From positions 25,512 to 89,511 of the forward strand of contig CAYXIO010000008.1 in NCBI GenBank assembly GCA_964465125.1: a stretch of 64,000 bases of DNA. The letters are read 5' to 3'. The notes beneath the pieces were generated by a model. That model saw nothing but the letters and a program-made list of their open reading frames with translations, had not been told where the DNA came from and ran no database searches. Position numbers and translations under genes: made by a program. Below are positions 29,664 to 39,644 of the stretch, piece after piece. The stretch's first letter is position 1; every line of letters begins with the position of its first letter. Source of the DNA: CAYOHG01 sp964465125. GTDB taxonomy: Bacteria; Planctomycetota; Phycisphaerae; UBA1845; Fen-1342.

Positions 29664-30968
29664 TCAGCGGCGCTGGCGAAGATAGTCATCGCTCAGCCGC
29701 CAGAACGCGCCGGACTCGCGCGTCAGCGGCCGGCCGTGCTCCGCCCCGGGCCTGCAATTGTCGCGCAGCAGCAGAATCAAATCCGAGCTGACCGCCGGGT
29801 TCTGGTAGAAATACGAGTGCCCGAACACGTCGGCCGACACGCGCGCATCGATGAAGGCCACGCCCGGCAGCCTGGCGAGCGCGGTCCGCTCGTCCTCGCG
29901 CAGGTCCGCCAGACCTAGCGTCCCCAGCCGCAGCGTGCTGATGAACAGCCACTTCGCGATCGTGATCGCCAAGTCATCGGGCGAGGAGTAGCACGTCAGC
30001 GTCTCGCACGCGCCGCCGATCCGCTCCGCCGCCAGCCGCTGTTTGGCCACGTCCAAATCCAGATCCGGCGCCGCCAGCACGAGGTGTCCGATCTTCAGCG
30101 CCTTCGCCGCCGCCGCGGGGTCGTCGGGCTGCTTGGCGCGGTAGTGAATCACCAGCTCGCGCAGCGCGCTGGTCAGCACGTCGGCGCCGCGGCTGTGCGC
30201 GATCAGGTGGATGCGCTGCAAGTCCGGCGTGTGCGCCAGCGCGTTGAGGAACTGCTTGAGGTGATAGACCGTGAATTCGCCGGACTCGCGATCGTAGTTG
30301 TAGCCGCGCACGCCCAGACCGCTGCCGGCCGGCCAGGAATAGAGGATCGGCACCCCCTCGCGGCCGAGAAAGTGCCACAACTCGGCCATGATGATCGCCG
30401 CCTCGTCGAATTGCGTGTTAAAGCCGTGCACGAAGACGAACGCCTCCTTGCGCGGCGACTGCGCGAGGCGTCGCGAAACGAGCTGCTGTAACCGGCGCTC
30501 CGCTTCCGCGTGCGCCGCAACGACGGCGGGGTCGACTTCGAGGCGGTCGCCGGGCAGCGCCGGCGGCCAGGGCGTGGGCGGGAATCGTCCCTGCTCCGCG
30601 CGCTGCTCCACCGACAGCTCGACCGGGAAGGCCCACTGATACGAGAGGCTCCGCTGCTCGAGCTCCTCCCACGTCAAGCCGCGCCCGAGCTCCACGCGAC
30701 ACTCTCCGAATCCCAGCCCGAGCGAGCGCTCGATTCCGTAGCCCAGCCCGCGCTTCGCGTCTTGGGTGGGTACTCGATCGGTCGCGTACAGCAGGTCGAC
30801 GTAGGTCGTGCGAAGTTCCGGAGGAGCCGTCGCCCAGGGGCTCTCCGTTGTGCTCAGATACAGCGTCGGCGTGCGCATCAGCGTCGGCGCGCAGCCCGCG
30901 GAAGTCAGCAGGGCCAGCGCAAGCGCCGCCGCGAAGAATGGTCCGCGATCGCACCCCAGCGCCCGCAT
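29664..30968 (-). CDS. alpha/beta hydrolase of the DUF900 type, lipoprotein
   Basis: A 434-residue protein with a lipoprotein-like signal (ALLTSAGCAPTL). Residues ~50-150 are family-specific and start VDLLYATDRVP. The alpha/beta hydrolase fold follows: FVFVHGFNTQFDEAA, ILYSWPAGSGLGVRGYNYDR, nucleophile elbow IAHSRGADV (Ser in A-H-S-R-G), LAAPDLDLDV, and a late FGHSYFYQNPAVSSD carrying the probable catalytic His. This matches DUF900 hydrolases, likely acting on esters in the envelope. No partner gene is apparent. Confidence 0.84.
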   Translation of the reverse strand: MRALGCDRGPFFAAALALALLTSAGCAPTLMRTPTLYLSTTESPWATAPPELRTTYVDLLYATDRVPTQDAKRGLGYGIERSLGLGFGECRVELGRGLTWEELEQRSLSYQWAFPVELSVEQRAEQGRFPPTPWPPALPGDRLEVDPAVVAAHAEAERRLQQLVSRRLAQSPRKEAFVFVHGFNTQFDEAAIIMAELWHFLGREGVPILYSWPAGSGLGVRGYNYDRESGEFTVYHLKQFLNALAHTPDLQRIHLIAHSRGADVLTSALRELVIHYRAKQPDDPAAAAKALKIGHLVLAAPDLDLDVAKQRLAAERIGGACETLTCYSSPDDLAITIAKWLFISTLRLGTLGLADLREDERTALARLPGVAFIDARVSADVFGHSYFYQNPAVSSDLILLLRDNCRPGAEHGRPLTRESGAFWRLSDDYLRQRR

Positions 30969-31248
30969 GCCGCGAATCGTAGCGTCTCCGTCAGATTATC
31001 AGGCTCGAATCGTGTTCGCGCAATGCGCACCGAGGCGTCGCACAGCACTGGATTCGCGATCCGACCTGTGCGATACTAACAGCATGTAGTGCACACGCAC
31101 TATACGACGGCGGATGGCACGATGACGTCGGTGCGCCCGATGCAATCTGAATCGAGCGCGCCGCTTCCTTCCGCCGACGCGGAATCGTTCGCGTCCTGTG
31201 ACGCGAATCGCGTCCGGCGCGTGCCTCCGACAACGCGAAAGACACGCC

Positions 31249-32850
31249 ATGACCGCAATCCCCGCAGCCTCCCCGACCGTCTCGGTTCGATCCACACCAG
31301 CCTTCGCCAAATACTCCGTGCTCGTCGGCGCCGTGATGATCCAGCTCATCCTGGGCACGGTGTATGGCTACAGCATCTTCTGGGCGCCGTTGCAGGCGCA
31401 GGTTTTCCCACCCGTTCTGACGCAGGACGCCGCTGACGCGCGCACCGCCGCGGGCGAGACGATCGCCGGCTACGCGGTGGTCGCGGACGAGGCGGCGGCG
31501 CGCAGGCTGAACGACCAGCGGCAGGGCTACCTCAAGTACGCATTCTCCATCTGCATCCTCTCGTTCGCGCTCGTCATGGTCGTCGCCGGCCGAATTCAGG
31601 ACGTGCTCGGCCCGCGGATTCCCGCGCTGATCGGCGGAATGCTCATGGCCGTGGGCTTCACGCTCGCGGGATTGATGAACCACCCGATTGTCTTCTTCCT
31701 GTGTCACGCCGCGCTCTGCGGCCTGATCGTGATCGTGCTGAGCAAGTTCGCCACGACGCTGTATGCGCGGATCGAACCGAACAGCGCGACCATGCCCGTG
31801 AACGTCTCACTGGGCGTCGCGGTGCTGGTCGCGGTCGCGGGCGTGCTGATCGGCGGTCAGTACGTCGGCCGGCTGGCCGAGCTGGACCGCATCGCGCTGC
31901 TGTGGGGCACGATCGGTTTCCTGGCGGGCGCCGGTATCGGCTTCGCGTACGTATGCCCGATCGCCGCGCTGGTGAAGTGGTTCCCGAACGCCAAGGGTCT
32001 GGTCAGCGGCATCGCGGTCGCGGGATTCGGCTTTGGCGCGTACATCTTCAAGGACCCGAACTTCGGAGCCCCCGGCTTCTTCAAGGCCAACGGCATTGCT
32101 CCGTTCTTCCTGGTGCACGGGCTGGTCTGTCTGGTCGTGGTCTCGATCGGGGCGATGCTGCTGCGCAACCCGCCGAGCCTGACGAACGCGGGCCGCGGCG
32201 CGCCTGTGAACGACTCCAGTTGGCAGCAGACGCTCTGCCGGCCGGCGTTCTACGTGCTCTGGTCGATGTTCTTCAGCGGCGCGCTGGCCGGATTAATGGT
32301 CATCAGCATCGTCGCCGAATTCGCCAAGGAGCAGCTCCTCTCGGCGGCCGGCACGGGACTGGCCGCGGAGCGAACCGCGGCCATCGTGGCGCAGGGCGCC
32401 GCCGCCGTCGGCTGGCTGGCGATCTTCAACGCCGTCGGGCGCGTCTTCTGGGGGCTGGTCTCCGACCGCATCGGCCGCACCCCGACCTTCGTGATCATGT
32501 TCCTGGCGCAGGCGGCCATGCTCGCCTCGCTCGCCGCCCTGAACACCGAGGTCAGCCTGGCGGTCGGCGCGTCGATCGTCGGGTTCAATTTCGGCGGCAA
32601 CTTCGCGCTCTTCCCGTCCGCGACCGCGGACCTGTTTGGCGCGAAGAATCTCGGCGCGAATTATGGCTGGGTGTTCACGTCGTACGGCATCGCGGGCGTG
32701 ATCGGCGTCGCCGCGGGCAACTCCGCCAAGATCATGACCGGTTCGTACCAGGCTGCGTTTCTGTTCGCTGCGGCGCTGTGCATCGTGTCGGCGGCGCTGG
32801 CGATCGGACTGGCACTGCAACGAAAACGCTTGGCGCCGGCGGCGGCATAG
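31249..32850 (+). CDS. MFS transporter, OFA (oxalate/formate antiporter-like) family
   Basis: A 533-residue inner-membrane protein with about twelve hydrophobic helices. The start MIQLILGTVYGYSIFWAPLQ and motif GRIQDVLGPRIPALIGGML match the OFA family. Between helices 1 and 2 is an extended loop (~60 residues, ARTAAGETIAGYAVVADEAA) longer than in OxlT. Second-half motif GRVFWGLVSDRIGRTPTFV is the duplicated MFS A motif. Substrate probably a small organic acid; not determined. ATG 31249 precedes the first helix; the upstream region of 280 bases holds no other gene. Confidence 0.87.
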   Translation: MTAIPAASPTVSVRSTPAFAKYSVLVGAVMIQLILGTVYGYSIFWAPLQAQVFPPVLTQDAADARTAAGETIAGYAVVADEAAARRLNDQRQGYLKYAFSICILSFALVMVVAGRIQDVLGPRIPALIGGMLMAVGFTLAGLMNHPIVFFLCHAALCGLIVIVLSKFATTLYARIEPNSATMPVNVSLGVAVLVAVAGVLIGGQYVGRLAELDRIALLWGTIGFLAGAGIGFAYVCPIAALVKWFPNAKGLVSGIAVAGFGFGAYIFKDPNFGAPGFFKANGIAPFFLVHGLVCLVVVSIGAMLLRNPPSLTNAGRGAPVNDSSWQQTLCRPAFYVLWSMFFSGALAGLMVISIVAEFAKEQLLSAAGTGLAAERTAAIVAQGAAAVGWLAIFNAVGRVFWGLVSDRIGRTPTFVIMFLAQAAMLASLAALNTEVSLAVGASIVGFNFGGNFALFPSATADLFGAKNLGANYGWVFTSYGIAGVIGVAAGNSAKIMTGSYQAAFLFAAALCIVSAALAIGLALQRKRLAPAAA

Positions 32851-33022
32851 GGCTTCCGGGCGTTGAAACTCCTGACAACACGCAAGCGCCCGCCGGGCGG
32901 GAAGTGGGCGCGGGCGCCGCTAACCAGTGCCAGAAGTTTCTGGCCGAAGACGAGCAGCCCACCGACTCTCTTGCTCGCCCTTGTCCGCTTGCCGGGCTGC
33001 GACGGTCCCAATCTCGCGCGAA

Positions 33023-33898
33023 TCACCCCAGGAGCGGCGGGTCGTCGAAGATCGTCCACAGCGGCCGCACTTCGATATCCACCGACGCGTCGTTCAACAG
33101 CGCGCCGATCAGGAAAATCGGCGAGAAAATGATCAGAATCCACGCCTGAGCCACGGCCGCCGCGGCCCTCAGCACGACCAGCATCACCTGCCCGACAACG
33201 GCGACCGCCAGCCCGACGGCGAGCACAAACGGCGCCACAAACAGCGTGAACAGCGGGCTGAAGATCGTCACCTCGACCGCGGAGCGCCCGCTCGCCTTGT
33301 CCAGCGCGCTGGCCTGGTTCAAGCCGCGCGCCTGGCCCGCCGCCAACGCGTCGAAGATCTCCAGACGCTCGCCGGTCGCCTCCTCGATCGCCGCGGCAAC
33401 TTCCTCGACGGCCTGTTGCGGGTTGACTTCGAACGAATACGACTGGGTCGTATCGTCGGAGGCGTTGTAGAGCGTCACCTCGCCGGCCAGCCGCTCGAAC
33501 GACGTCTCGTCGTAGCGAATGGCGGCGTAGCTTCCGTCCGCTCCTTCCACGCGGACCGGCCAGCCCGCCTCGAACTGAATGTACGACTGCCCGCCGTCCG
33601 GCGTCTCGATGATGATGGAATTGAGCTGCTCGAAGTTGCCGGCCTCACCGCGGTCGGCGTAGACGTAGACGTTGCCGGCGTCCTGCACGCGGGCCGCCGC
33701 CGCCAGCGGATCGGCTCGGTCCTCGTTGATGAACAGCCCGGTCGCCGGCGGCGTGTCATCCACCACCGAGCCGCCGCCGTTCAATTCATCCAAACCGCCG
33801 ACGAATTGACAGCCGACCGGCGCCACGATCAGCGACGCCGCCAGCAGACAGGCCAGCGCGTCTCGCCCGGTCTCGCGCAGCAGACGGTTCCACCGCAT
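33023..33898 (-). CDS. putative lipoprotein with C-terminal hydrophobic helices
   Basis: A 291-residue protein, not recognised. GGGAGG seven bases before ATG 33898 sets the start. A signal-like helix ends in VAPVGCQF, a weak lipobox. Residues ~60-180 are a soluble region. Then come two strongly hydrophobic segments: IFSPLFTLFVAPFVLAVGLA followed by VVGQVMLVVLRAAAAV, and ILIIFSPIFLIGALL. So the protein may be an integral membrane protein with an exported N-terminal region rather than a simple lipoprotein. No domain name can be given. Confidence 0.62.
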   Translation of the reverse strand: MRWNRLLRETGRDALACLLAASLIVAPVGCQFVGGLDELNGGGSVVDDTPPATGLFINEDRADPLAAAARVQDAGNVYVYADRGEAGNFEQLNSIIIETPDGGQSYIQFEAGWPVRVEGADGSYAAIRYDETSFERLAGEVTLYNASDDTTQSYSFEVNPQQAVEEVAAAIEEATGERLEIFDALAAGQARGLNQASALDKASGRSAVEVTIFSPLFTLFVAPFVLAVGLAVAVVGQVMLVVLRAAAAVAQAWILIIFSPIFLIGALLNDASVDIEVRPLWTIFDDPPLLG

Positions 33899-33973
33899 GG
33901 GCATCCTCCCTGGCATCTGCGGCGGATCGAGCGTGCGACCGCGCTAGGCGGTTCGCGTGTGTTGTGCGCTCTC

Positions 33974-36577
33974 TCAGTCGCAGAGCGTTCCAAAGTAGAT
34001 CAGCATCAGGCTCAGGTCGTCCAGATCGACCCGCGTGTCCCCGCTCAGGTCCCCTTCGTCATACGACGCCCCGCCGACGTGACCGAAGTTGGTCAGCAGG
34101 GTTGAGAGGTCGTCGAGATCGACGTCCCCGTCGCTGTCCAGATCGGCCGGACAGGCAACCACGTGGTACCAGTGATTGTACGGGATGACCTGCTTGTCCA
34201 ATCCACCCCCGGAAACGCTCACGATCAGTCCCGCGCTCCCGCCGCCCTCGAAGAACTCGACCCGCAGGGCGTGCTTGCCGGCTTTCAGGGCGATGGTCCC
34301 GCTGCGCTCCTGCATGCCGTGCGTGCCGTCGTTGTCCACCACCAGCGTGTCGCCGATCAGCAGGCGCGAGCCGTCATCCGAGTTGGTGTAGAACGTGTAG
34401 ATCGCCGCCGCGGGCGCGCGGAAGTACCCGTCGAAGACCGCCCCCACGTTGTCGGAGAGCCCGGACGTCGCGAAGCTGTTGTACGTCGGGGTGTAGTTGA
34501 CGGTGTGCGTCGTGGTGTCCGAGAGGTACGGCGTCAGGGCGCCGAAATCAGGAAGCGCGGTCGGCGACGACAGCGCGTAGTAGTATGCGTCGATGCCCGC
34601 CAGCGAATTGGCGGGGTTCTCCGGGTCGCGGAAGCTCGACGAGTCGTAAACCTGCGCCGAGACAACGCCGGTTGCGGTCTGATTCTGACTGTCTCGCAGC
34701 GAGTAGTTGAAGGTGTCCAGTCCGGTGTAGCCGCTCGGGGCGGTGTAGGACAGCACGTCGCGTCCGCCCGGACCTCCTCCGACTTGCAGCGTCACGACGC
34801 CACCGTGCGCACTGACGGCGTCGAACGTATCGAGATCGAAGGCCAGCCCGATGGTGTGGTAATCGTTGGCGAGCACGTCGGCGACGGCCTGGTTGCCGGC
34901 GAAGAGATCGCCCAGCTCGTCGTTGACGGCCACGGGTCCGAAACCGCTCGTGACCTGGAAGCTGGTGATCCAGGTCTGCCAGCCCCAGGATTCCGGGTAT
35001 TCGCCGATGATCCAGAAGGTACGGTCGTCGACCGGATCGACGGCGATGTCGTAGAAATCGCCCCAACGGCCGCCGCTGTCGACGGTCGCGAGCTTCGCGG
35101 TGGTCAGCGCCCCCATGCTTCCCAGCGGATCGCCGGGCTTGCGGCCGGTCGTGTTGACCGCGATGCGTTGATTGGCGGCCGAGCTGCCGACGACCATGCC
35201 GACCTCGTTGAGCTGGTTGGAGTAGATGGCCGGGAACCAGGTGTGCACACCGGCGCCGCCGTCGACGTTGCCGGACTGCACCAGCGTCGGCCCGCCGCTG
35301 TTCGGCCAGTCGTTGGTGTGCAGGTGATACCAGCGCGCGAAATTGCGGTCGCCCTCTGAGACATGATGCGCGGCATACAGGTTTCCGTCGCGCCAGTGCA
35401 CGTTCATGATGCGCGCGTCGATCAGGCTGACGGCGTTGCCGTTGTTGGCCGGGGCGTCGAACGGCCCGCTGTACGCCGGCACCGTCACGCTCGCGCTGAC
35501 CAGCGTGGGGTTAGTGAGCGGATCGCGGACCGCGTGAATCCGCAGCGCGGAGCCGCTTGCTAAGGAGACGAAATACGGGGCCGGGTTGCTGCCGAAATGC
35601 TGGGCCACCTGAACCGAGCCCGCCCCGCCGTCGCGTAGGGTCGCATACGTCGCGGCCTGTCCGGTCAGCAGTGGCGCCTTGTTGAACACGCGGAAGCCGA
35701 CTCCGCCCCATCCGCCGTTGTTTAACCCGAACAGGTTGCCGGTCACGTAGTAACCGTCTTCGTCGTAGCCGAAGCCGGGGTAGTCCCACCAGAAGGTGTT
35801 CGAGCCAATCGAGATGACCGCGTTGGTTCGATACTTGTACCAGGTGCCGTTGGGGTTGTCGTCGTCGGATACGGCGAACGTGATCCACGCCTCGGTGCTG
35901 CCGTAGACCTCGAACGCGAGCACGACGAATCGCTGCGCGAAGTGATCGTAGAAGCACTTCGGGTCGAAGGTGAATCCGCCGGCGCCGACCGGCTCGAAGA
36001 AGCCCGGGTTGCCCGCGCTGCTCAGATCGTTGTAGTACTGCTGCGTGCCGATCTTGCTGTAGAACGCCAGCGCCATGTTCACCGTGGAGATCACGTGCGA
36101 CGGCCCGACGGCCAGCGTGCAGTCCGGCGGCACCCAGCCGGTCGGCCCGATGCCGGCGAACAGGCGCTCGGGCCGCGTCCGCGGCTCGAGCCGCGAACGC
36201 CCCAGAGGCAGCGCGTTGGGCGCGCCCTCGTCGATGAGGCTCGGCAAGTGGTGCTCCGGAAGCAGCTCGCGCGTCCGGTGCGCCGGCCCAATCAGCGGAT
36301 TGGCCGGTGGGTTGACGTGTCGCGTCGTGTCGATGATCTGAACTTCCGTCTCGCCCCAGACCACAGCGCCTTGATCGGTCAGATCGATCGGCGCGGGCGC
36401 GCCGTCGGCATCGATGGAATCCGTAGGCGGCACGAAAGGCGCAGCGGCGGCGGGCCGCGCCACGGCCTGCGCGACTCGGTCTTTGCTCGAATCACCACTC
36501 GGTCCGGACGAACAGCCATACCCGGCGGCGACCAGAGTCGACAATGCGACCGTCAGCAGACGATGGGCGGAAGACAT
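33974..36577 (-). CDS. large secreted protein with PA14-like domain and dockerin repeats
   Basis: About 867 residues. Signal peptide with Cys (LVAAGYGCSS). Residues ~115-545 form one beta-rich exported region with many Trp/Tyr (YPGFGYDEDGYYVTGNLFG), possibly a propeller. A segment VAVNDELGDLFAGNQAVADV resembles Ig/cadherin-like repeats of adhesins. A PA14/GLEYA-like sugar-binding domain follows (GYFRAPAAAIYTFYTNSDDG, LLIGDTLVVDNDGTHG). The end is a two-loop dockerin: CPADLDSDGDVDLDDLSTLL and EGDLSGDTRVDLDDLSLML. ATG 36577 is used, GTG 36589 is possible. Likely a surface or carbohydrate-associated protein. Confidence 0.77.
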   Translation of the reverse strand: MSSAHRLLTVALSTLVAAGYGCSSGPSGDSSKDRVAQAVARPAAAAPFVPPTDSIDADGAPAPIDLTDQGAVVWGETEVQIIDTTRHVNPPANPLIGPAHRTRELLPEHHLPSLIDEGAPNALPLGRSRLEPRTRPERLFAGIGPTGWVPPDCTLAVGPSHVISTVNMALAFYSKIGTQQYYNDLSSAGNPGFFEPVGAGGFTFDPKCFYDHFAQRFVVLAFEVYGSTEAWITFAVSDDDNPNGTWYKYRTNAVISIGSNTFWWDYPGFGYDEDGYYVTGNLFGLNNGGWGGVGFRVFNKAPLLTGQAATYATLRDGGAGSVQVAQHFGSNPAPYFVSLASGSALRIHAVRDPLTNPTLVSASVTVPAYSGPFDAPANNGNAVSLIDARIMNVHWRDGNLYAAHHVSEGDRNFARWYHLHTNDWPNSGGPTLVQSGNVDGGAGVHTWFPAIYSNQLNEVGMVVGSSAANQRIAVNTTGRKPGDPLGSMGALTTAKLATVDSGGRWGDFYDIAVDPVDDRTFWIIGEYPESWGWQTWITSFQVTSGFGPVAVNDELGDLFAGNQAVADVLANDYHTIGLAFDLDTFDAVSAHGGVVTLQVGGGPGGRDVLSYTAPSGYTGLDTFNYSLRDSQNQTATGVVSAQVYDSSSFRDPENPANSLAGIDAYYYALSSPTALPDFGALTPYLSDTTTHTVNYTPTYNSFATSGLSDNVGAVFDGYFRAPAAAIYTFYTNSDDGSRLLIGDTLVVDNDGTHGMQERSGTIALKAGKHALRVEFFEGGGSAGLIVSVSGGGLDKQVIPYNHWYHVVACPADLDSDGDVDLDDLSTLLTNFGHVGGASYDEGDLSGDTRVDLDDLSLMLIYFGTLCD

Positions 36578-36761
36578 GGCGATATACACTCCGATTGCTT
36601 CGTCGGCAGGTCCGGCGGCTCATCCGGACAGGGGGCCGCACCCAATCCTAGGGGAAGCGACGCCGTTCGCGAAGCGCCATCAACCGGCGATTCACGAAAA
36701 ACGCGGCGCGACGCACGCGCTGTCTGACGCACCGCGTCGTTGCCGTGTGGTTCCTCGTGGA

Positions 36762-37901
36762 TTATGGGCCGTTCGGGCCGGGCTCGCGCTTCTTTCCGCT
36801 CAACTCGGCGAGCTTGGCCTCCAGCATCTCGGCGGCCTCGCCCGCGACCACCTTGCCCTGCGGGTCGATCAACAGCGAGGTCGGGAACCAGTTCACGCCG
36901 TACGCCTTGACCGTCTGGTTGTCGTCGTCGATCAAGACGGCGAACGGGAGATCCTTGTCCTCCCAGTATTGCTTCTTGATCTTGACCAGCTTCTCGTCGA
37001 GCTCGGCGAACGTCTTCACGCCCGAATCGTGAATCGCGACGATCTCGAACTTGTCGCGCAGGTCCTTGTGCTCGTCATACAACTTCATCAAATGCGGCAA
37101 ACTGCCGCTTACGCAGCCTCCTCACCAGAATCCCCAGAATTCAAGCAAGACCCACTTGCCGCGCAGATTCGCTAGCTTCGCGTCCGCGGAGATGCCGCGC
37201 GCCGCGAGCACGGTCCAATCCGGCGGCTCCTTGCCGGTCATCTGGCTGATCCTGGTCGGCTCAAGCTTCAGTTCGAGCTTGGAGTCCTTGCCCGCGTCAA
37301 TCTGGAACGACTCGTCCGCCGGCACGCAGTCGAGCCGAAAAACGCTCAGCGCGTAGCGGCCCGGGGGAAGCTGAACCTCGATCTCGGTCGCGTCGGAAGC
37401 AATCGAAACCAGCGGCATTCCTGTGTTCGGCAGGCCAATGCCGACGCTGCCTGCGAGGCGCTTCGCGGGGTCGGCCGACTTGGGCAAAGCCGAGGCGTCC
37501 AGCTTGGCACTGAAGCGGCCGAGCGGCTCGAGCTTCAATTCGACCGGACGGGCCGCATCCGCCTTCGGAACGGCCAGAAAGGCACCCAGCCGACCATCCT
37601 TGCTCATCGCCAGCAACGGCACCGCCGGCATCCAGCCCATCGCTTCGAGGCTGAACTTGCCGTCCGCGTCGGTCTCGGCCGCGTCGCTGCGGGCCACCAG
37701 GCGCCCGTCGGCGAGCGTCCAGAAGCTGCCGACCCGGGCCTCCGCGGCAGGCTGACCACTGCCGTCCAGTATCACGCCGCTGAGTTTGAGCATCGGCGGC
37801 TCGGCAGGCGTCTTGGACGCCTCATCCTGCCCCGCTGACGCGGCGATCGCCAGCGGCAGCAGCCAAAGCCCGATCGCGAGCCGTCTCCGGGTTGCACGCA
37901 T
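36762..37901 (-). CDS. candidate selenoprotein: secreted TlpA-like thioredoxin-fold protein with U-x-x-C
   Basis: Read through one in-frame TGA, this is a single 379-residue protein. N-terminal signal peptide (RLAIGLWLLPLAIAASAG); residues ~35-220 are a beta-rich region with a carboxypeptidase-regulatory-like start (LSGVILDGSGQPAAEARVGS). A TlpA/thioredoxin domain follows: LRGKWVLLEFWGFW, then TGA at codon 260 (37122-37124), then GGC-VSGSLPHLMKLYDEH, cis-Pro340 in NWFPTSLLIDPQG. Relatives have Cys at the TGA position (C-x-x-C), so selenocysteine fits exactly. A SECIS-like hairpin starts 13 bases after the TGA. GGGAGG before ATG 37901 sets the start. Ordinary translation would stop at W259 and lose the redox domain. 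The alternative is a Cys-to-stop mutation, but the downstream 119 residues look fully maintained. Confidence 0.8.
37094..37108 (-). promoter_or_regulatory. candidate bacterial SECIS hairpin
   Basis: On the mRNA strand GCGGCA, loop GTT, TGCCGC: a perfect 6-bp stem with a 3-base loop that begins with G. There are 13 bases between the in-frame TGA (37122-37124) and the stem, and 19 bases between TGA and the loop. Known bacterial SECIS elements lie inside the coding region at this kind of distance with G among the first loop bases. It is also the only strong local palindrome here. Confidence 0.65.
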
Positions 37902-38030
37902 CCTGGCCTCCCTGTCGAAAAAAGTTGGCGCCGCAATGTTGCCGCGCCCCGTCGGTGCGCAGAGCATCGCCGATCAAGCGCCGCCGCGTCAATTGCATTC
38001 CATCCGCAGCGCCCGCGACCGCGAATCGGC

Positions 38031-39512
<1,482 letters not shown>

Positions 39513-39644
39513 GGTGTAGATCCCGGGAGGCGCAACGTGTCTGCGCAGGCGTCGGCCCGATTCCTGCCCGGGAACTGTACCCGGCCGAGTCGCGTCCAAG
39601 CAATCGGGGCCCGCGTCGGGCGCCTGTCACTCTGGAGATTCGCG

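Noticed and set aside
31087..31102. Inverted repeat TAGTGC-ACAC-GCACTA upstream of the MFS gene as an operator
   Set aside because: Six pairs only, ~150 bases from the start, and no regulator gene adjacent; could be chance.
33974..36577. Cellulosome component
   Set aside because: Dockerin-type tail only; no cohesin and no glycoside hydrolase domain is visible.
36762..37100. A separate 112-residue thioredoxin-like gene starting at TTG 37100
   Set aside because: It lacks the strand and Cys before it and has no ribosome site; it is the in-frame continuation of the gene beginning at 37901 across the TGA.
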